A stretch of DNA of 64,000 nucleotides from Carnobacterium_B sp040274945. Lineage in GTDB: Bacteria > Bacillota > Bacilli > Lactobacillales > Carnobacteriaceae. Below are positions 26,520-36,786 of this stretch, piece by piece (within the stretch, counting starts at the first letter, position 1; each line of letters opens with the position of its first letter). The DNA is taken from positions 183,186 to 247,185 of the forward strand of contig NZ_JBEMAR010000003.1 in the NCBI RefSeq assembly GCF_040274945.1. Direction: 5' to 3'. The position numbers were made by a program, and so were the translations under genes. A model generated the notes under the pieces. That model had not been told where the DNA came from, made no database searches, and worked only from the letters and a program-made list of their open reading frames with translations.

Positions 26520-26548
26520 ATCATAACATGGTCTAATTTTATTGTCAA
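26520..26548 (-). promoter_or_regulatory. Promoter of the str operon
   Basis: On the minus strand TTGACA, 17-base spacer, TATGAT. The leader to rpsL is about 165 bases and contains a small hairpin (CAGTC...GACTG). The 340-base gap from 26345 to 26686 otherwise holds only the start region of the divergent prepilin peptidase gene. Confidence 0.85.
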
Positions 26549-26686
26549 CAAGTTGAGTTGAAAATGCAAAAAGTTTTTTTATCTCTTTGGCACTTTTACT
26601 AGTATACTCCTCCTCTTTATTTTTTTAAAGCTTTCTTTCTTAATTAACATATATTTATTATAAGTCGTTCATTTGAGGTGAAAAAA

Positions 26687-27409
26687 ATGCTGATACGTAG
26701 CTTATCTTTACTGATTTGGTTTACAGGGTGTTGTTTGGGTTCATTTTTGATGGTCATAGGATCTAGGGTCCCCATGCATCAATCTATTGTTTTTCCACGC
26801 TCTCATTGTACAAATTGTCACCATACCTTACCTATTAGTGAATTGGTTCCTATTTTATCTTACCTTATCCAAAAAGGAAGATGCCGTAATTGCCAACAAA
26901 AGATTTCTATTTTTTATCCGTTAGTGGAGCTTTTCATGGGATTTGTTTCCTTATTTATCTTTTCTACTTACTTGTTTTCCCCAGTGGAAGGGTTATTTGT
27001 TACAGGAATCGTTTCATTCAGCCTCATTTTTATCATTTCTGATAGCTGCTACCAACTTCTACCAGATAACTTGATGCGCCTTTTCTTTTTATGGGTCTTT
27101 TTAGGCCGTTTGATTATTCACCCCTACCCGATTAGTTTTTACATCTTTAGTGGATTAGGATTTTTTAGTTTCTTTTATTTAGTTTATCACTTCTCTTCTA
27201 CTCCTATAGGCGGTGGAGATGTGAAGTTATTAGGAATCATTGCTTTACTATTGGGCTATCACTCAAGCTTAATTGCCCTTCTTTTCGCCTCTTTGTCCGC
27301 TATTCTTGTATACCTTCCTTTAATGTTCAGTAAAAAAATTTCCTATAGCTATCCGATTCCATTTGCTCCTTTTATTTTTTTAGGAATTTTCATTGCTTAC
27401 TGCTTGTAA
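26687..27409 (+). CDS. comC: Type IV prepilin-like leader peptidase (ComC/PilD family)
   Basis: Membrane aspartic protease (family A24) that cleaves the leader of prepilin-like proteins of the competence pseudopilus. Two CxxC pairs (C41/C44 and C66/C69) bind zinc, and the catalytic aspartates are likely D119 (in ISDSCYQLLPD) and D178 (in GGGDVKLL). About eight hydrophobic segments fill the rest of the 240 residues. The ATG at 26687 is preferred; a GTG at 26678 overlaps the ribosome binding site. It is divergent from rpsL and stands alone, away from the comG operon. Confidence 0.9.
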   Translation: MLIRSLSLLIWFTGCCLGSFLMVIGSRVPMHQSIVFPRSHCTNCHHTLPISELVPILSYLIQKGRCRNCQQKISIFYPLVELFMGFVSLFIFSTYLFSPVEGLFVTGIVSFSLIFIISDSCYQLLPDNLMRLFFLWVFLGRLIIHPYPISFYIFSGLGFFSFFYLVYHFSSTPIGGGDVKLLGIIALLLGYHSSLIALLFASLSAILVYLPLMFSKKISYSYPIPFAPFIFLGIFIAYCL

Positions 27410-27423
27410 CCCTATATAGGATT

Positions 27424-27479
27424 CAAACAAACCCGTCCATTCCAGAAGAAATTTTATTTTGAAGCATCCACACCATTTG
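27424..27479. repeat. Interspersed structured repeat, right-end fragment (copy 3)
   Basis: ACAAACCCGTCCATTCCAGA and the bases that follow match the right ends of the full copies. After that it shares TGAAGCATCCACACCATTT with copy 4 only. It lies between the convergent comC and gabD genes, just past the comC stop. Confidence 0.65.
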
Positions 27480-27492
27480 ATGTAGAACTAAA

Positions 27493-27520
27493 AAAAGCTG
27501 AGGACAATGCCTCAGCTTTT
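27493..27520 (-). terminator. Terminator after gabD
   Basis: The arms AAAAGCTGAGG and CCTCAGCTTTT enclose a six-base loop; on the minus strand a T-run follows (AGCTTTTTTTAG). It may also stop comC transcription from the other side. Confidence 0.85.
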
Positions 27521-27527
27521 GGTGTTA

Positions 27528-28991
27528 TTAATCTAAATATTTTGTATGAACAAATTTCACTTCTAAAAATTCTTGTATTCCATAACTTCCATTTTCGCGG
27601 CCAACTCCTGAGTGTTTTACACCGCCAAATGGTGCTTCAGAAGTCGAAATAGCTGTATTATTGACGCCAACTAAACCATATTCTAAAGCTCCACTGACTT
27701 TTTCAGCTCGTTTTAAATCAGACGTAAAGAAGTAAGATGCTAATCCAAAGATGCTATCGTTCGCCATTTTGATGACCTCATCCTCATCGTCAAAATCAAT
27801 CAACGGAATAACCGGACCAAATGTTTCTTCATAGAAGATATCCATCTCGGTAGTCACTCCATCTAAGATCGTCGGCGCATAAAAGTAACCATTAGCATAG
27901 TCTCCCTCAGTGAGTCTTTCGCCTCCTGCAAGCACAGTAGCTCCTTTAGTTTTTGCATCGTCCACTTGAGCTTGGATCGTTTCGATCGCTTCTCCATCAA
28001 TAAGTGGACCTACCATGACATCCGTTAAACCATTACCGACCGTCACTTTTCCAACTGCCGCTTCTAACTTTTCAACAAATTCTTTTTTAACGGCTTTACT
28101 CACAAAAATACGATTAGGAGATGTACACGCTTGCCCATTGTTTCTAAACTTCATAGCAACAAGCCCGTCTACTGCTTGATCAACATCTGCATCGTCAAAA
28201 ATAATAAATGGAGCATGACCTCCTAATTCAAATGAAATTTTCTTCATTGTTTGAGCAGATTGTTCATAGAGCATTTTCCCAACTTCAGTTGAGCCTGTAA
28301 AGGTTAATTTTCGCACATCATCACTATCGGTTAGCGTCTTTCCGATTTCTTTAGATGGTCCGATAACGAGATTGGCTACTCCTGCTGGTAAGCCAACTTC
28401 ATGGAAAATTTCAAAAATCGCAATAGCTGATAACGGGGTACTGCTTGCAGGTTTTAAAATGACGGTACATCCTGCTGCAATAGCCGGAGCGATTTTCCGT
28501 ACAATCATATTTGACGGAAAGTTCCATGGAGTGATTGCTCCAACGACGCCAACCGGTTGTTTTTTCACTTCATATTTGTGTTGATTAGGAGCAGGGATCG
28601 TTTCTCCATAAATGCGTCGCGCTTCTTCTGCATTCCAATGTAGATTCTGAATATTTGTCAGGATTTCTCCTTTAGCTTCTTTTACTGGTTTTCCTTGTTC
28701 TAGAGTCATAATCAAGGCTAATTGATCTGCTTTTTCTTCAATCTTATCGGCAATTGCATGGATAAGTTTTACACGATCCGCCAGTTCCATACCTGACCAT
28801 TTTGGAAAAGCTTCTTTAGCTGCTTGAATCGCTTTTAACGTTTCTGTTTCTCCACCTTGAGACACTTGTATCAGTTCTTCTTTAGTAGCTGGATTGTTGA
28901 CCGCTTTTTTTTCTAGCGATCCTTCGACCCATTGCCCGTTGATGTAAAGTCCCGTTTGAATTTCTGGTAATTTTGCTTGTGTGTTTGCCAC
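27528..28991 (-). CDS. gabD: NAD(P)-dependent succinate-semialdehyde dehydrogenase
   Basis: Aldehyde dehydrogenase family member oxidising succinate semialdehyde to succinate or a related short aldehyde. The catalytic region is visible as FELGGHAPFIIFDDAD (the glutamate activating water) and NNGQACTSPNRIFV (the nucleophilic cysteine), with the cofactor-binding stretch ITPWNFPSNMIVRKIAPAIA and TFTGSTEVGK. From the GTG at 28991, six bases after AAGGAGTG, it has 487 residues. The substrate is inferred from overall similarity; related dehydrogenases such as glutarate semialdehyde dehydrogenase cannot be excluded. It stands between rpoC and rpsL as a single gene. Confidence 0.85.
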   Translation of the reverse strand: MANTQAKLPEIQTGLYINGQWVEGSLEKKAVNNPATKEELIQVSQGGETETLKAIQAAKEAFPKWSGMELADRVKLIHAIADKIEEKADQLALIMTLEQGKPVKEAKGEILTNIQNLHWNAEEARRIYGETIPAPNQHKYEVKKQPVGVVGAITPWNFPSNMIVRKIAPAIAAGCTVILKPASSTPLSAIAIFEIFHEVGLPAGVANLVIGPSKEIGKTLTDSDDVRKLTFTGSTEVGKMLYEQSAQTMKKISFELGGHAPFIIFDDADVDQAVDGLVAMKFRNNGQACTSPNRIFVSKAVKKEFVEKLEAAVGKVTVGNGLTDVMVGPLIDGEAIETIQAQVDDAKTKGATVLAGGERLTEGDYANGYFYAPTILDGVTTEMDIFYEETFGPVIPLIDFDDEDEVIKMANDSIFGLASYFFTSDLKRAEKVSGALEYGLVGVNNTAISTSEAPFGGVKHSGVGRENGSYGIQEFLEVKFVHTKYLD

Positions 28992-29107
28992 TAAAATCAC
29001 TCCTTCAAATTATGGTGTCTACTTCTTTTCATCATTCACCTTAACATATCTTAAAAAAATTCTAAACTATTTGCTCTTCTCCCATTCTCTACAAAAGAGT
29101 ACAAAAA

Positions 29108-29143
29108 AAAAGAGCTCCTCATATAAATATGAAGAGCTCTTTC
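29108..29143 (-). terminator. Terminator of the rpoBC operon
   Basis: The stem AAAGAGCTC/GAGCTCTTT continues through TCATAT/ATATGA, and a run of nine T follows on the minus strand. Confidence 0.9.
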
Positions 29144-29148
29144 TCATG

Positions 29149-32100
29149 TTATTTAGGTTCCACTTGATCATTGATGCTGTAAACATTTTCACTTACAACG
29201 CCAACGCCTTTAGGTTTCATTTTACGGTATTTAGCCATTCCAGTACCAGCTGGAATTACTTTACCAATGATAACATTTTCTTTCAATCCTAATAAAGGAT
29301 CACGTTTTCCGCGAATCGCAGCATCCGTTAAGACACGTGTTGTTTCTTGGAATGATGCAGCAGATAAGAAACTATTTGTTTCAAGGGAAGCTTTTGTAAT
29401 TCCAAGCAATACAGGACGAGCTGTTGCAGGAATTCCGCCAGATACCAATGTCTCAAAGTTTTTATCTGTGTAGTCATGAATGTCAATTAATGTACCTGGT
29501 AAAATATCTGTTTCACCCGGATCCATTACACGTACTTTACGTAACATTTGACGTACCATAACTTCGATATGTTTGTCGCCGATTTCTACCCCTTGCATAC
29601 GGTATACTTTTTGTACTTCACGTAACAAGTAGTTTTCAACTGCAAGTACATCACGTACACGTAACAATTCTTTAGGATCAATCGAACCTTGGTCTAATGC
29701 TTCACCACGGTGGATAATATCTCCTTCTGCAACTCTCATACGTGCCGTAAACGGAACTTGATAAGAACGAGTATCCGTTTCTCCCTTGATCGTAACTTCT
29801 TTTGTACGAGCTGCTGGATTTTCATCAATTGAGATGATTTCCCCAGTAACTTCAGTAATCACAGCTTGACCTTTAGGATGACGAGCTTCAAAAATTTCTT
29901 GAATACGAGGAAGCCCTTGAGTAATATCATCTCCGGCAACCCCACCTGTATGGAACGTACGCATTGTTAATTGAGTACCGGGCTCTCCGATTGATTGAGC
30001 GGCAATTGTTCCAACTGCTTCTCCCACTTCAACCTCAGAACCTGTTGCTAAGTTACGGCCATAACAATGTTTACATACACCATGTTTAGTATTACATGTA
30101 AACACGGAACGAATCGTTACTTCTTCGATACCAACAGCAATAATTTCTCTGGCAATGTCTTCAGTAATGATTTGGTTTTCACCAATGATAACTGTTCCAT
30201 CTTCAGGGTTAAAGACTGTTTTACGAGTGTAACGTCCTAGTAAACGTTCTTCAAGGGGTTCAATAACTTCATTTCCTTCTTTGATTGCATAAATCACTAG
30301 TCCACGGTCAGAACCACAGTCTGTTTCACGAATGATAACATCTTGTGCAACGTCAACTAAACGACGAGTCAAGTAACCTGAGTCAGCTGTTTTCAAGGCT
30401 GTATCGGTCATCCCTTTACGAGCTCCATGGGTAGAGATAAACATTTCTAAGACAGACAATCCTTCACGGAAGTTAGAAGTAACCGGCAATTCCATAATTT
30501 GACCATTCGGTGCAGCCATCAATCCACGCATACCAGCAAGCTGAGTAAAGTTGGAAATGTTACCACGGGCACCTGAGTCACTCATCATAAAGATTGGGTT
30601 AAGGTCATTCAAACTTTCCATTAACTTGATTTGAATGTGGTCTTTTGTTTTATTCCAGATATCAATAACACGTTCATAACGTTCTTCATCCGTAATTAAA
30701 CCACGACGGAATTGTTTCGTTACTTTTTCAACTTGTAAGTGAGCATTATCCAGAATTTCTTGTTTTTCTTCTAATACTACGATATCGGCAATACCAACTG
30801 TAATACCAGCTTTTGTAGAATATTTGTATCCTAGATCTTTCATTCTGTCTAGCATTTTAGACGTTTCAGTAATCTTGAATCGTTTGAATACTTCAGCAAT
30901 GATATTTCCAAGATTTTTCTTCTTGAATGGTTTAACTAATTCCTGCGCTTGAATATGTGCAAGAACGTCTATACCCGGTTCAACAAAATAGCTGTCTGGA
31001 GTTTGAACTTCCAAGTTGCTTTGTGTTGGTTCATTCATATACGGGAATTCATTTGGCATGATATCGTTAAAGATCAATTTACCAACAGTCGTAATCATTA
31101 ATTTCTCTTTTTGCCATTCAGTAAATGGTTTATTTGGAATATCAGTTGGTTTGATTGCGATTCTAGAGTGCAAATGAACGTATCCGCTTTGGTAAGCAAG
31201 CATTGCTTCATTCAAACTACTAAATTGCATACCTTCACCTTCACGTCCTTCTTCTTCCATAGTCAGGTAGTAGTTACCTAAGACCATATCTTGAGAAGGT
31301 GTTACAACTGGTTTACCATCTTTAGGATTCAAGATGTTTTGTGCAGCCAGCATCAACATACGAGCTTCAGCTTGCGCTTCGTCACTTAACGGTACATGGA
31401 CAGCCATTTGGTCACCATCGAAATCGGCATTATAAGCTTCACACACTAATGGGTGAAGACGGATAGCTTTACCTTCAACAAGAACAGGTTCAAATGCTTG
31501 AATCCCTAATCTGTGTAAAGTAGGTGCCCGGTTCAATAGTACTGGATGTTCACGAATCACTTCTTCTAAAATTGGCCAAATAGCGTCATCTTGACGATCA
31601 ATTTTACGTTTAGCATTTTTAATATTGCTTGCGATGTCGCGTTCAACTAATTCTTTCATTACAAATGGTTTGAACAATTCAATAGCCATTTGTTTTGGTA
31701 AACCACATTGGTACATTTTCAAGAACGGTCCAACAACGATAACTGAACGTCCTGAATAATCGACACGTTTACCTAGTAAGTTCTGACGGAAACGACCTTG
31801 TTTCCCTTTAAGCATGTGTGACAATGATTTCAATGGACGGTTACCTGGTCCAGTAACTGGACGGCCACGACGACCATTATCGATCAATGCATCTACTGCT
31901 TCTTGTAGCATACGTTTTTCATTTTGCACAATAATATTCGGTGCATTTAAATCTAATAAACGTTTCAAACGGTTGTTACGGTTGATTACACGACGGTACA
32001 AGTCATTTAAATCACTTGTAGCGAAACGTCCACCTTCTAATTGAACCATTGGACGAATTTCTGGTGGAATAATAGGAACAACATCCATAACCATCCATGA

Positions 32101-32769
32101 AGGTTGGTTACCAGAATTACGGAATGCTTCTAAAATGTCTAAACGACGAATCGCACGTGTCCGTTTTTGACCAGTAGTTGTTTTTAAGACTTCTTTTAAT
32201 TCTTCCACTTCTTGATCCAATTTAACATCATTCAAGAGTTGTTTAACCGCTTCTGCTCCCATTTCGGCATTAAATTCATTGCCGTATTGTTCGCGCTTTT
32301 CGCGGTACTCTCTTTCAGTTAATAATTGTTTCTTTTCTAATGGTGTACTTCCTGGTTCAGTTACTACATATGAAGCGAAGTAAATGATTTCTTCAAGAGC
32401 ACGAGGACTCATATCTAACACAAGACCCATACGACTTGGAATACCTTTGAAGTACCAAATATGAGAAACTGGTGCTGCTAATTCAATATGACCCATACGT
32501 TCACGACGTACTTTTGAGCGTGTAACTTCTACTCCACAACGGTCACAAACAATTCCTTTATAACGAATACGTTTGTATTTTCCACAAGCACATTCCCAGT
32601 CTTTTGAAGGACCAAAAATACGTTCACAGAACAAACCATCACGTTCAGGTTTTAAGGTACGGTAGTTAATGGTTTCAGGTTTTTTTACTTCACCATAAGA
32701 CCAACTACGGATTTTATCTGGAGAAGCCAAACCAATTTGCATGCTTTCAAAATTATTAACGTCTATCAA
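29149..32769 (-). CDS. rpoC: RNA polymerase beta' subunit
   Basis: Catalytic subunit of RNA polymerase, 1206 residues. The N-terminal zinc site uses C60, C62, C75 and C78, and the active-site aspartates are in NADFDGDQMAVH. The trigger-loop region (FHTGGVAGDDITQGLPR) and the second zinc site (CNTKHGVCKHCYG) are present. Translation starts at TTG (32769), eight bases after GGGAGG, as in Bacillus. Confidence 0.99.
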   Translation of the reverse strand: MIDVNNFESMQIGLASPDKIRSWSYGEVKKPETINYRTLKPERDGLFCERIFGPSKDWECACGKYKRIRYKGIVCDRCGVEVTRSKVRRERMGHIELAAPVSHIWYFKGIPSRMGLVLDMSPRALEEIIYFASYVVTEPGSTPLEKKQLLTEREYREKREQYGNEFNAEMGAEAVKQLLNDVKLDQEVEELKEVLKTTTGQKRTRAIRRLDILEAFRNSGNQPSWMVMDVVPIIPPEIRPMVQLEGGRFATSDLNDLYRRVINRNNRLKRLLDLNAPNIIVQNEKRMLQEAVDALIDNGRRGRPVTGPGNRPLKSLSHMLKGKQGRFRQNLLGKRVDYSGRSVIVVGPFLKMYQCGLPKQMAIELFKPFVMKELVERDIASNIKNAKRKIDRQDDAIWPILEEVIREHPVLLNRAPTLHRLGIQAFEPVLVEGKAIRLHPLVCEAYNADFDGDQMAVHVPLSDEAQAEARMLMLAAQNILNPKDGKPVVTPSQDMVLGNYYLTMEEEGREGEGMQFSSLNEAMLAYQSGYVHLHSRIAIKPTDIPNKPFTEWQKEKLMITTVGKLIFNDIMPNEFPYMNEPTQSNLEVQTPDSYFVEPGIDVLAHIQAQELVKPFKKKNLGNIIAEVFKRFKITETSKMLDRMKDLGYKYSTKAGITVGIADIVVLEEKQEILDNAHLQVEKVTKQFRRGLITDEERYERVIDIWNKTKDHIQIKLMESLNDLNPIFMMSDSGARGNISNFTQLAGMRGLMAAPNGQIMELPVTSNFREGLSVLEMFISTHGARKGMTDTALKTADSGYLTRRLVDVAQDVIIRETDCGSDRGLVIYAIKEGNEVIEPLEERLLGRYTRKTVFNPEDGTVIIGENQIITEDIAREIIAVGIEEVTIRSVFTCNTKHGVCKHCYGRNLATGSEVEVGEAVGTIAAQSIGEPGTQLTMRTFHTGGVAGDDITQGLPRIQEIFEARHPKGQAVITEVTGEIISIDENPAARTKEVTIKGETDTRSYQVPFTARMRVAEGDIIHRGEALDQGSIDPKELLRVRDVLAVENYLLREVQKVYRMQGVEIGDKHIEVMVRQMLRKVRVMDPGETDILPGTLIDIHDYTDKNFETLVSGGIPATARPVLLGITKASLETNSFLSAASFQETTRVLTDAAIRGKRDPLLGLKENVIIGKVIPAGTGMAKYRKMKPKGVGVVSENVYSINDQVEPK

Positions 32770-32934
32770 GGGGCTAACCTCCCTTTATTTTTGTGAGCTG
32801 CCCTACCTGCTCTATTGTTTTATTTATAGATAGTGGTATCTATCTTTGGTTGTCATTCGTTGAACGTTTCAAAATGGATGCTCGAAAGGCCAATTAAGGA
32901 TCATTCACTTAAAGGCCAGTCGAGGATACCAGTC

Positions 32935-35900
32935 TTAGTCTTCTTTTAACCGTTCTTGTTCAGCTGCTTCAGCGCGGATTTTTTCTTGCTCTTCAGCATA
33001 TTTGTTTAACGCATCCGGGTTCACGATGTCATCATCGTCATCCATGTCGCGTAGTTCAATCGCTTCATCATTTTCATTTAACACTTTCATGTCTAAACCT
33101 AATGATTGTAGTTCTTTTACTAATACGCGGAATGATTCTGGAACACCTGGTTTTGGAATTTTTTCACCTTTGACGATTGCTTCGTATGTTTTCACACGAC
33201 CAACAACATCATCGGATTTGTAAGTTAAGATTTCTTGTAACGTATAAGCTGCCCCATATGCTTCAAGAGCCCAAACTTCCATCTCTCCAAAACGTTGTCC
33301 ACCGAATTGAGCTTTACCACCCAATGGTTGTTGTGTAACTAATGAGTATGGTCCTGTTGAACGAGCATGTAATTTATCATCGACCATGTGGGCCAATTTA
33401 ATCATGTACATAACCCCAACTGAGATACGGTTGTCAAACGGTTCACCGGTACGACCATCATATAAAACAGTTTTTGCATCAGCAGCCATTCCAGCTTCTC
33501 TAACGGTATCCCATACATCTTCATCGGAAGCTCCGTCAAATACTGGTGTTGCAATGTGGATACCCAATTGACGAGCAGCCATACCAATGTGTAATTCTAA
33601 TACTTGTCCAATATTCATACGTGATGGTACCCCTAATGGGTTCAACATGATGTCAACTGGTGTTCCGTCAGGCATAAATGGCATATCTTCTTCCGGCATG
33701 ATCAAAGAGACAACCCCTTTGTTACCATGACGTCCGGCCATTTTATCCCCTTCGTTTATTTTACGTTTTTGAACAATGTAAACACGAACTAACATATTTA
33801 CACCTGGTGATAATTCATCTCCAGCTTCACGAGTAAAGATTTTCACGTCATGAACTGTTCCGCCGCCACCATGTGGTACACGAAGAGAAGTATCTCTAAC
33901 TTCACGAGCTTTTTCACCAAAGATTGCATGCAATAGACGTTCTTCAGCCGATAATTCTGTTACCCCTTTAGGAGTTACTTTACCAACTAACAAGTCGCCG
34001 TCTTTTACTTCAGCACCAATACGGATAATTCCCATTTCGTCTAGATCTTTCAAAGCGTCGTCTCCAACGTTTGGAAGTTCACGCGTGATTTCTTCAGGTC
34101 CAAGTTTTGTATCACGTGCTTCTGATTCAAATTCTTCAATATGAATAGAAGTGTATACATCATCTTTAACTAAACGTTCACTCATGATAATGGCATCCTC
34201 ATAGTTGTACCCTTCCCATGTCATGAAGGCTACTAATGGGTTTTGTCCTAATGCCATTTCGCCATTTTCCATAGAAGAACCATCTGCTAAGATTTCGCCT
34301 TTTTCTACGCGGTCGCCTTTTTTTACGATTGGGCGTTGGTTGTAACAAGTACCTGAATTTGAACGACGGAATTTTGTTACAGCGTATTTATTTAAAGCAC
34401 CGTTTTCTTGACGTACACGAATTTGATCTGCATCTACGTATTCAACGATACCATCATTTTTACAAATCAATGCAGCTCCAGAATCTCGAGCAGCTACGTG
34501 TTCCATACCCGTTCCTACAAGTGGACCTTGAGGGTGGATTAACGGAACAGCTTGACGTTGCATGTTTGCTCCCATAAGAGCACGGTTACTATCATCATTT
34601 TCCAAGAAAGGAATACAAGCTGTCGCTACTGCCACTACTTGTTTAGGAGAAACATCCATATAGTCAACGCGACTAATAGGAACTTCTAAGTTTTCTTCCA
34701 CATAACGAGCAAGTACAATATCATTTGCAAATGTGCCGTCTTCATTCAACGGAGCATTTGCTTGGGCAACAACATAGTTATCTTCTTCATCGGCTGTTAG
34801 GTAATCAATTTGATCCGTAACAAGACCTGTTTCGCGGTTTACACGACGATAAGGGGTTTCAATGAAACCAAATTTATTTACTTTAGCATAACTTGATAGA
34901 CTGTTGATCAATCCAATGTTTGGACCTTCTGGTGTTTCAATCGGACACATACGGCCATAATGGGAATAATGCACGTCACGAACTTCATATCCAGCACGGT
35001 CCCTAGTTAAACCACCGGGTCCTAAGGCAGATAGACGACGTTTATGTGTTAACTCACCTAATGGGTTTGTTTGGTCCATGAATTGAGACAATTGAGAAGA
35101 ACCAAAGAATTCTTTGATTGATGCTACAACCGGACGAATGTTGATCAATTGTTGCGGTGTAACAGTAGCCATATCTTGGATAGACATACGTTCACGAACC
35201 ACACGTTCCATACGAGATAACCCAATACGGAATTGATTTTGCAACAATTCACCTACTGAACGAATACGACGGTTTCCTAAATGGTCAATATCGTCTACGT
35301 TACCGATACCTTCTTGTAAGTTAAAGAAATAACTCATAGAAGCTAAAATATCAGCTGGTGTTGCATTTTTAGTTTCGTCTGCAATTACTTTATTTCCAAT
35401 CATATTTACAACACGTTCTGGGTCTCTTTGAGAAAAGACTTTTACAACTTGTAATTCTACAGGTTCTGGAACGACACTGTCATCTGATGGGTAATACGTA
35501 ACACTGTTTAAACCATCATTTAGATATGGTGTTAATTTATCAATTTGATCACGGTCTAAAAATGTACCTGATTCAACGATGATTTCGCCTGTTTCAGGAT
35601 CAACTAAAGTTTCAGCTAATGTTTGATTGAACAAACGTGTTACTAAGTTTAATTTTTTGTTGACTTTGTAACGACCAACATTTGCTAAGTCGTAACGTTT
35701 TGGATCGAAAAAGCGAGCTGTTAACAAGCTTCTTGAGCTGTCAGCCGTTTTAGGCTCACCTGGACGTAGACGTTCATAAACATCTTTCAATGCTTCTTCT
35801 GTACGTGAATCTCCAGCATTTTTATGCAAATCTTTTTCCATTGTTAAACGAAGACTTTCGTTATCTCCAAAGATTTCAAGAATTTGATCATCTGATCCAA

Positions 35901-36501
35901 ATCCTAATGCACGAACCAATACAGTTAATGGTATTTTACGTGTACGGTCTATACGAACATAAGACAGGTCTTTTGCGTCAGTTTCGAATTCAAGCCATGC
36001 TCCACGGTTCGGGATAAGCGTTGAGCCAAATCCTTCTTTTCCGTTTTTATCCAATTTACCATGGAAATAAACACCTGGTGAACGGACTAATTGAGATACG
36101 ATTACTCGTTCTGCTCCGTTGATAACAAAAGTTCCCATTTCTGTCATTAGTGGGAAATCACCGAAGAAGACTTCTTGTTCTTTCACTTCTCCGCTTTCTT
36201 TGTTGATCAAACGTAACTTAACATAAATCGGTGCTGAATAGTTTGCGTCATGTGAACGAGCTTCTTCAACGGTATATTTAGGTTCTTGCAATTGGTAATC
36301 TGTGAATTCTAATGATAGATTTCCAGCAAAGTCATCGATTGGAGAAATGTCTTTAAACATTTCACGTAATCCTTCATCTAAGAACCATTGGTAAGAATCA
36401 GTTTGAATTTCAATTAAATTTGGAAGCTCTAAAACCTCATGGATACGTGAAAAACTTCTACGTGTACGGTGCTTACCGTAATTTACTAAATGGCCTGCCA
36501 A
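32935..36501 (-). CDS. rpoB: RNA polymerase beta subunit
   Basis: Second large subunit of the polymerase. I place the start at TTG 36501, which yields MAGHLVNYGKHRTRRSFSRI, the family N-terminus, eight bases after GAGGGG. A GTG at 36510 is in frame but merges with that ribosome binding site. The length is then 1188 residues. The rifampicin pocket (GSSQLSQFMDQTNPLGELTH and KRRLSALGPGGL) is wild type. A glutamate/lysine-rich tail ends the protein. Confidence 0.98.
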   Translation of the reverse strand: MAGHLVNYGKHRTRRSFSRIHEVLELPNLIEIQTDSYQWFLDEGLREMFKDISPIDDFAGNLSLEFTDYQLQEPKYTVEEARSHDANYSAPIYVKLRLINKESGEVKEQEVFFGDFPLMTEMGTFVINGAERVIVSQLVRSPGVYFHGKLDKNGKEGFGSTLIPNRGAWLEFETDAKDLSYVRIDRTRKIPLTVLVRALGFGSDDQILEIFGDNESLRLTMEKDLHKNAGDSRTEEALKDVYERLRPGEPKTADSSRSLLTARFFDPKRYDLANVGRYKVNKKLNLVTRLFNQTLAETLVDPETGEIIVESGTFLDRDQIDKLTPYLNDGLNSVTYYPSDDSVVPEPVELQVVKVFSQRDPERVVNMIGNKVIADETKNATPADILASMSYFFNLQEGIGNVDDIDHLGNRRIRSVGELLQNQFRIGLSRMERVVRERMSIQDMATVTPQQLINIRPVVASIKEFFGSSQLSQFMDQTNPLGELTHKRRLSALGPGGLTRDRAGYEVRDVHYSHYGRMCPIETPEGPNIGLINSLSSYAKVNKFGFIETPYRRVNRETGLVTDQIDYLTADEEDNYVVAQANAPLNEDGTFANDIVLARYVEENLEVPISRVDYMDVSPKQVVAVATACIPFLENDDSNRALMGANMQRQAVPLIHPQGPLVGTGMEHVAARDSGAALICKNDGIVEYVDADQIRVRQENGALNKYAVTKFRRSNSGTCYNQRPIVKKGDRVEKGEILADGSSMENGEMALGQNPLVAFMTWEGYNYEDAIIMSERLVKDDVYTSIHIEEFESEARDTKLGPEEITRELPNVGDDALKDLDEMGIIRIGAEVKDGDLLVGKVTPKGVTELSAEERLLHAIFGEKAREVRDTSLRVPHGGGGTVHDVKIFTREAGDELSPGVNMLVRVYIVQKRKINEGDKMAGRHGNKGVVSLIMPEEDMPFMPDGTPVDIMLNPLGVPSRMNIGQVLELHIGMAARQLGIHIATPVFDGASDEDVWDTVREAGMAADAKTVLYDGRTGEPFDNRISVGVMYMIKLAHMVDDKLHARSTGPYSLVTQQPLGGKAQFGGQRFGEMEVWALEAYGAAYTLQEILTYKSDDVVGRVKTYEAIVKGEKIPKPGVPESFRVLVKELQSLGLDMKVLNENDEAIELRDMDDDDDIVNPDALNKYAEEQEKIRAEAAEQERLKED

Positions 36502-36510
36502 CCTGTTCAC

Positions 36511-36742
36511 CCCTCAAACTGTTTTTAGTGTGGTCACTTCAAACAAATCAATACATTTCATTCATGTTACATTTGTTAAAAATACGTAACAAGTTGAAAG
36601 TTTGCCTATTTTTTGACAAAAAAAAACCAAAAGATTCGTGAACTTTTAAAATAAAAATCCATTTCTTTTGTTTTCCTCTTCAAATCTGCTCTGGACAATA
36701 TTTCAGAACAAACTTTTCTTCTTTAAGACACACTATATGCAT
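36511..36742 (-). ncRNA. rpoB leader, candidate Lacto-rpoB RNA
   Basis: About 240 untranslated bases lie between the rpoB promoter and the start. On the minus strand they include GTTAC...GTAAC (around AACAAAT) and a region CACACTAAAAACAGTTTGAG next to the ribosome binding site. A conserved RNA called Lacto-rpoB is known only from 5' regions of rpoB in lactic acid bacteria. Position and host fit, but the consensus was not tested. Confidence 0.45.
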
Positions 36743-36748
36743 TAGATT

Positions 36749-36777
36749 ATTTTACATTATTTGCGTGTGTAAGTCAA
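36749..36777 (-). promoter_or_regulatory. Promoter of rpoBC
   Basis: On the minus strand TTGACT, 17-base spacer, TAAAAT, just beyond the stop of the methyltransferase gene. Confidence 0.8.
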
Positions 36778-36786
36778 GGATATTTC

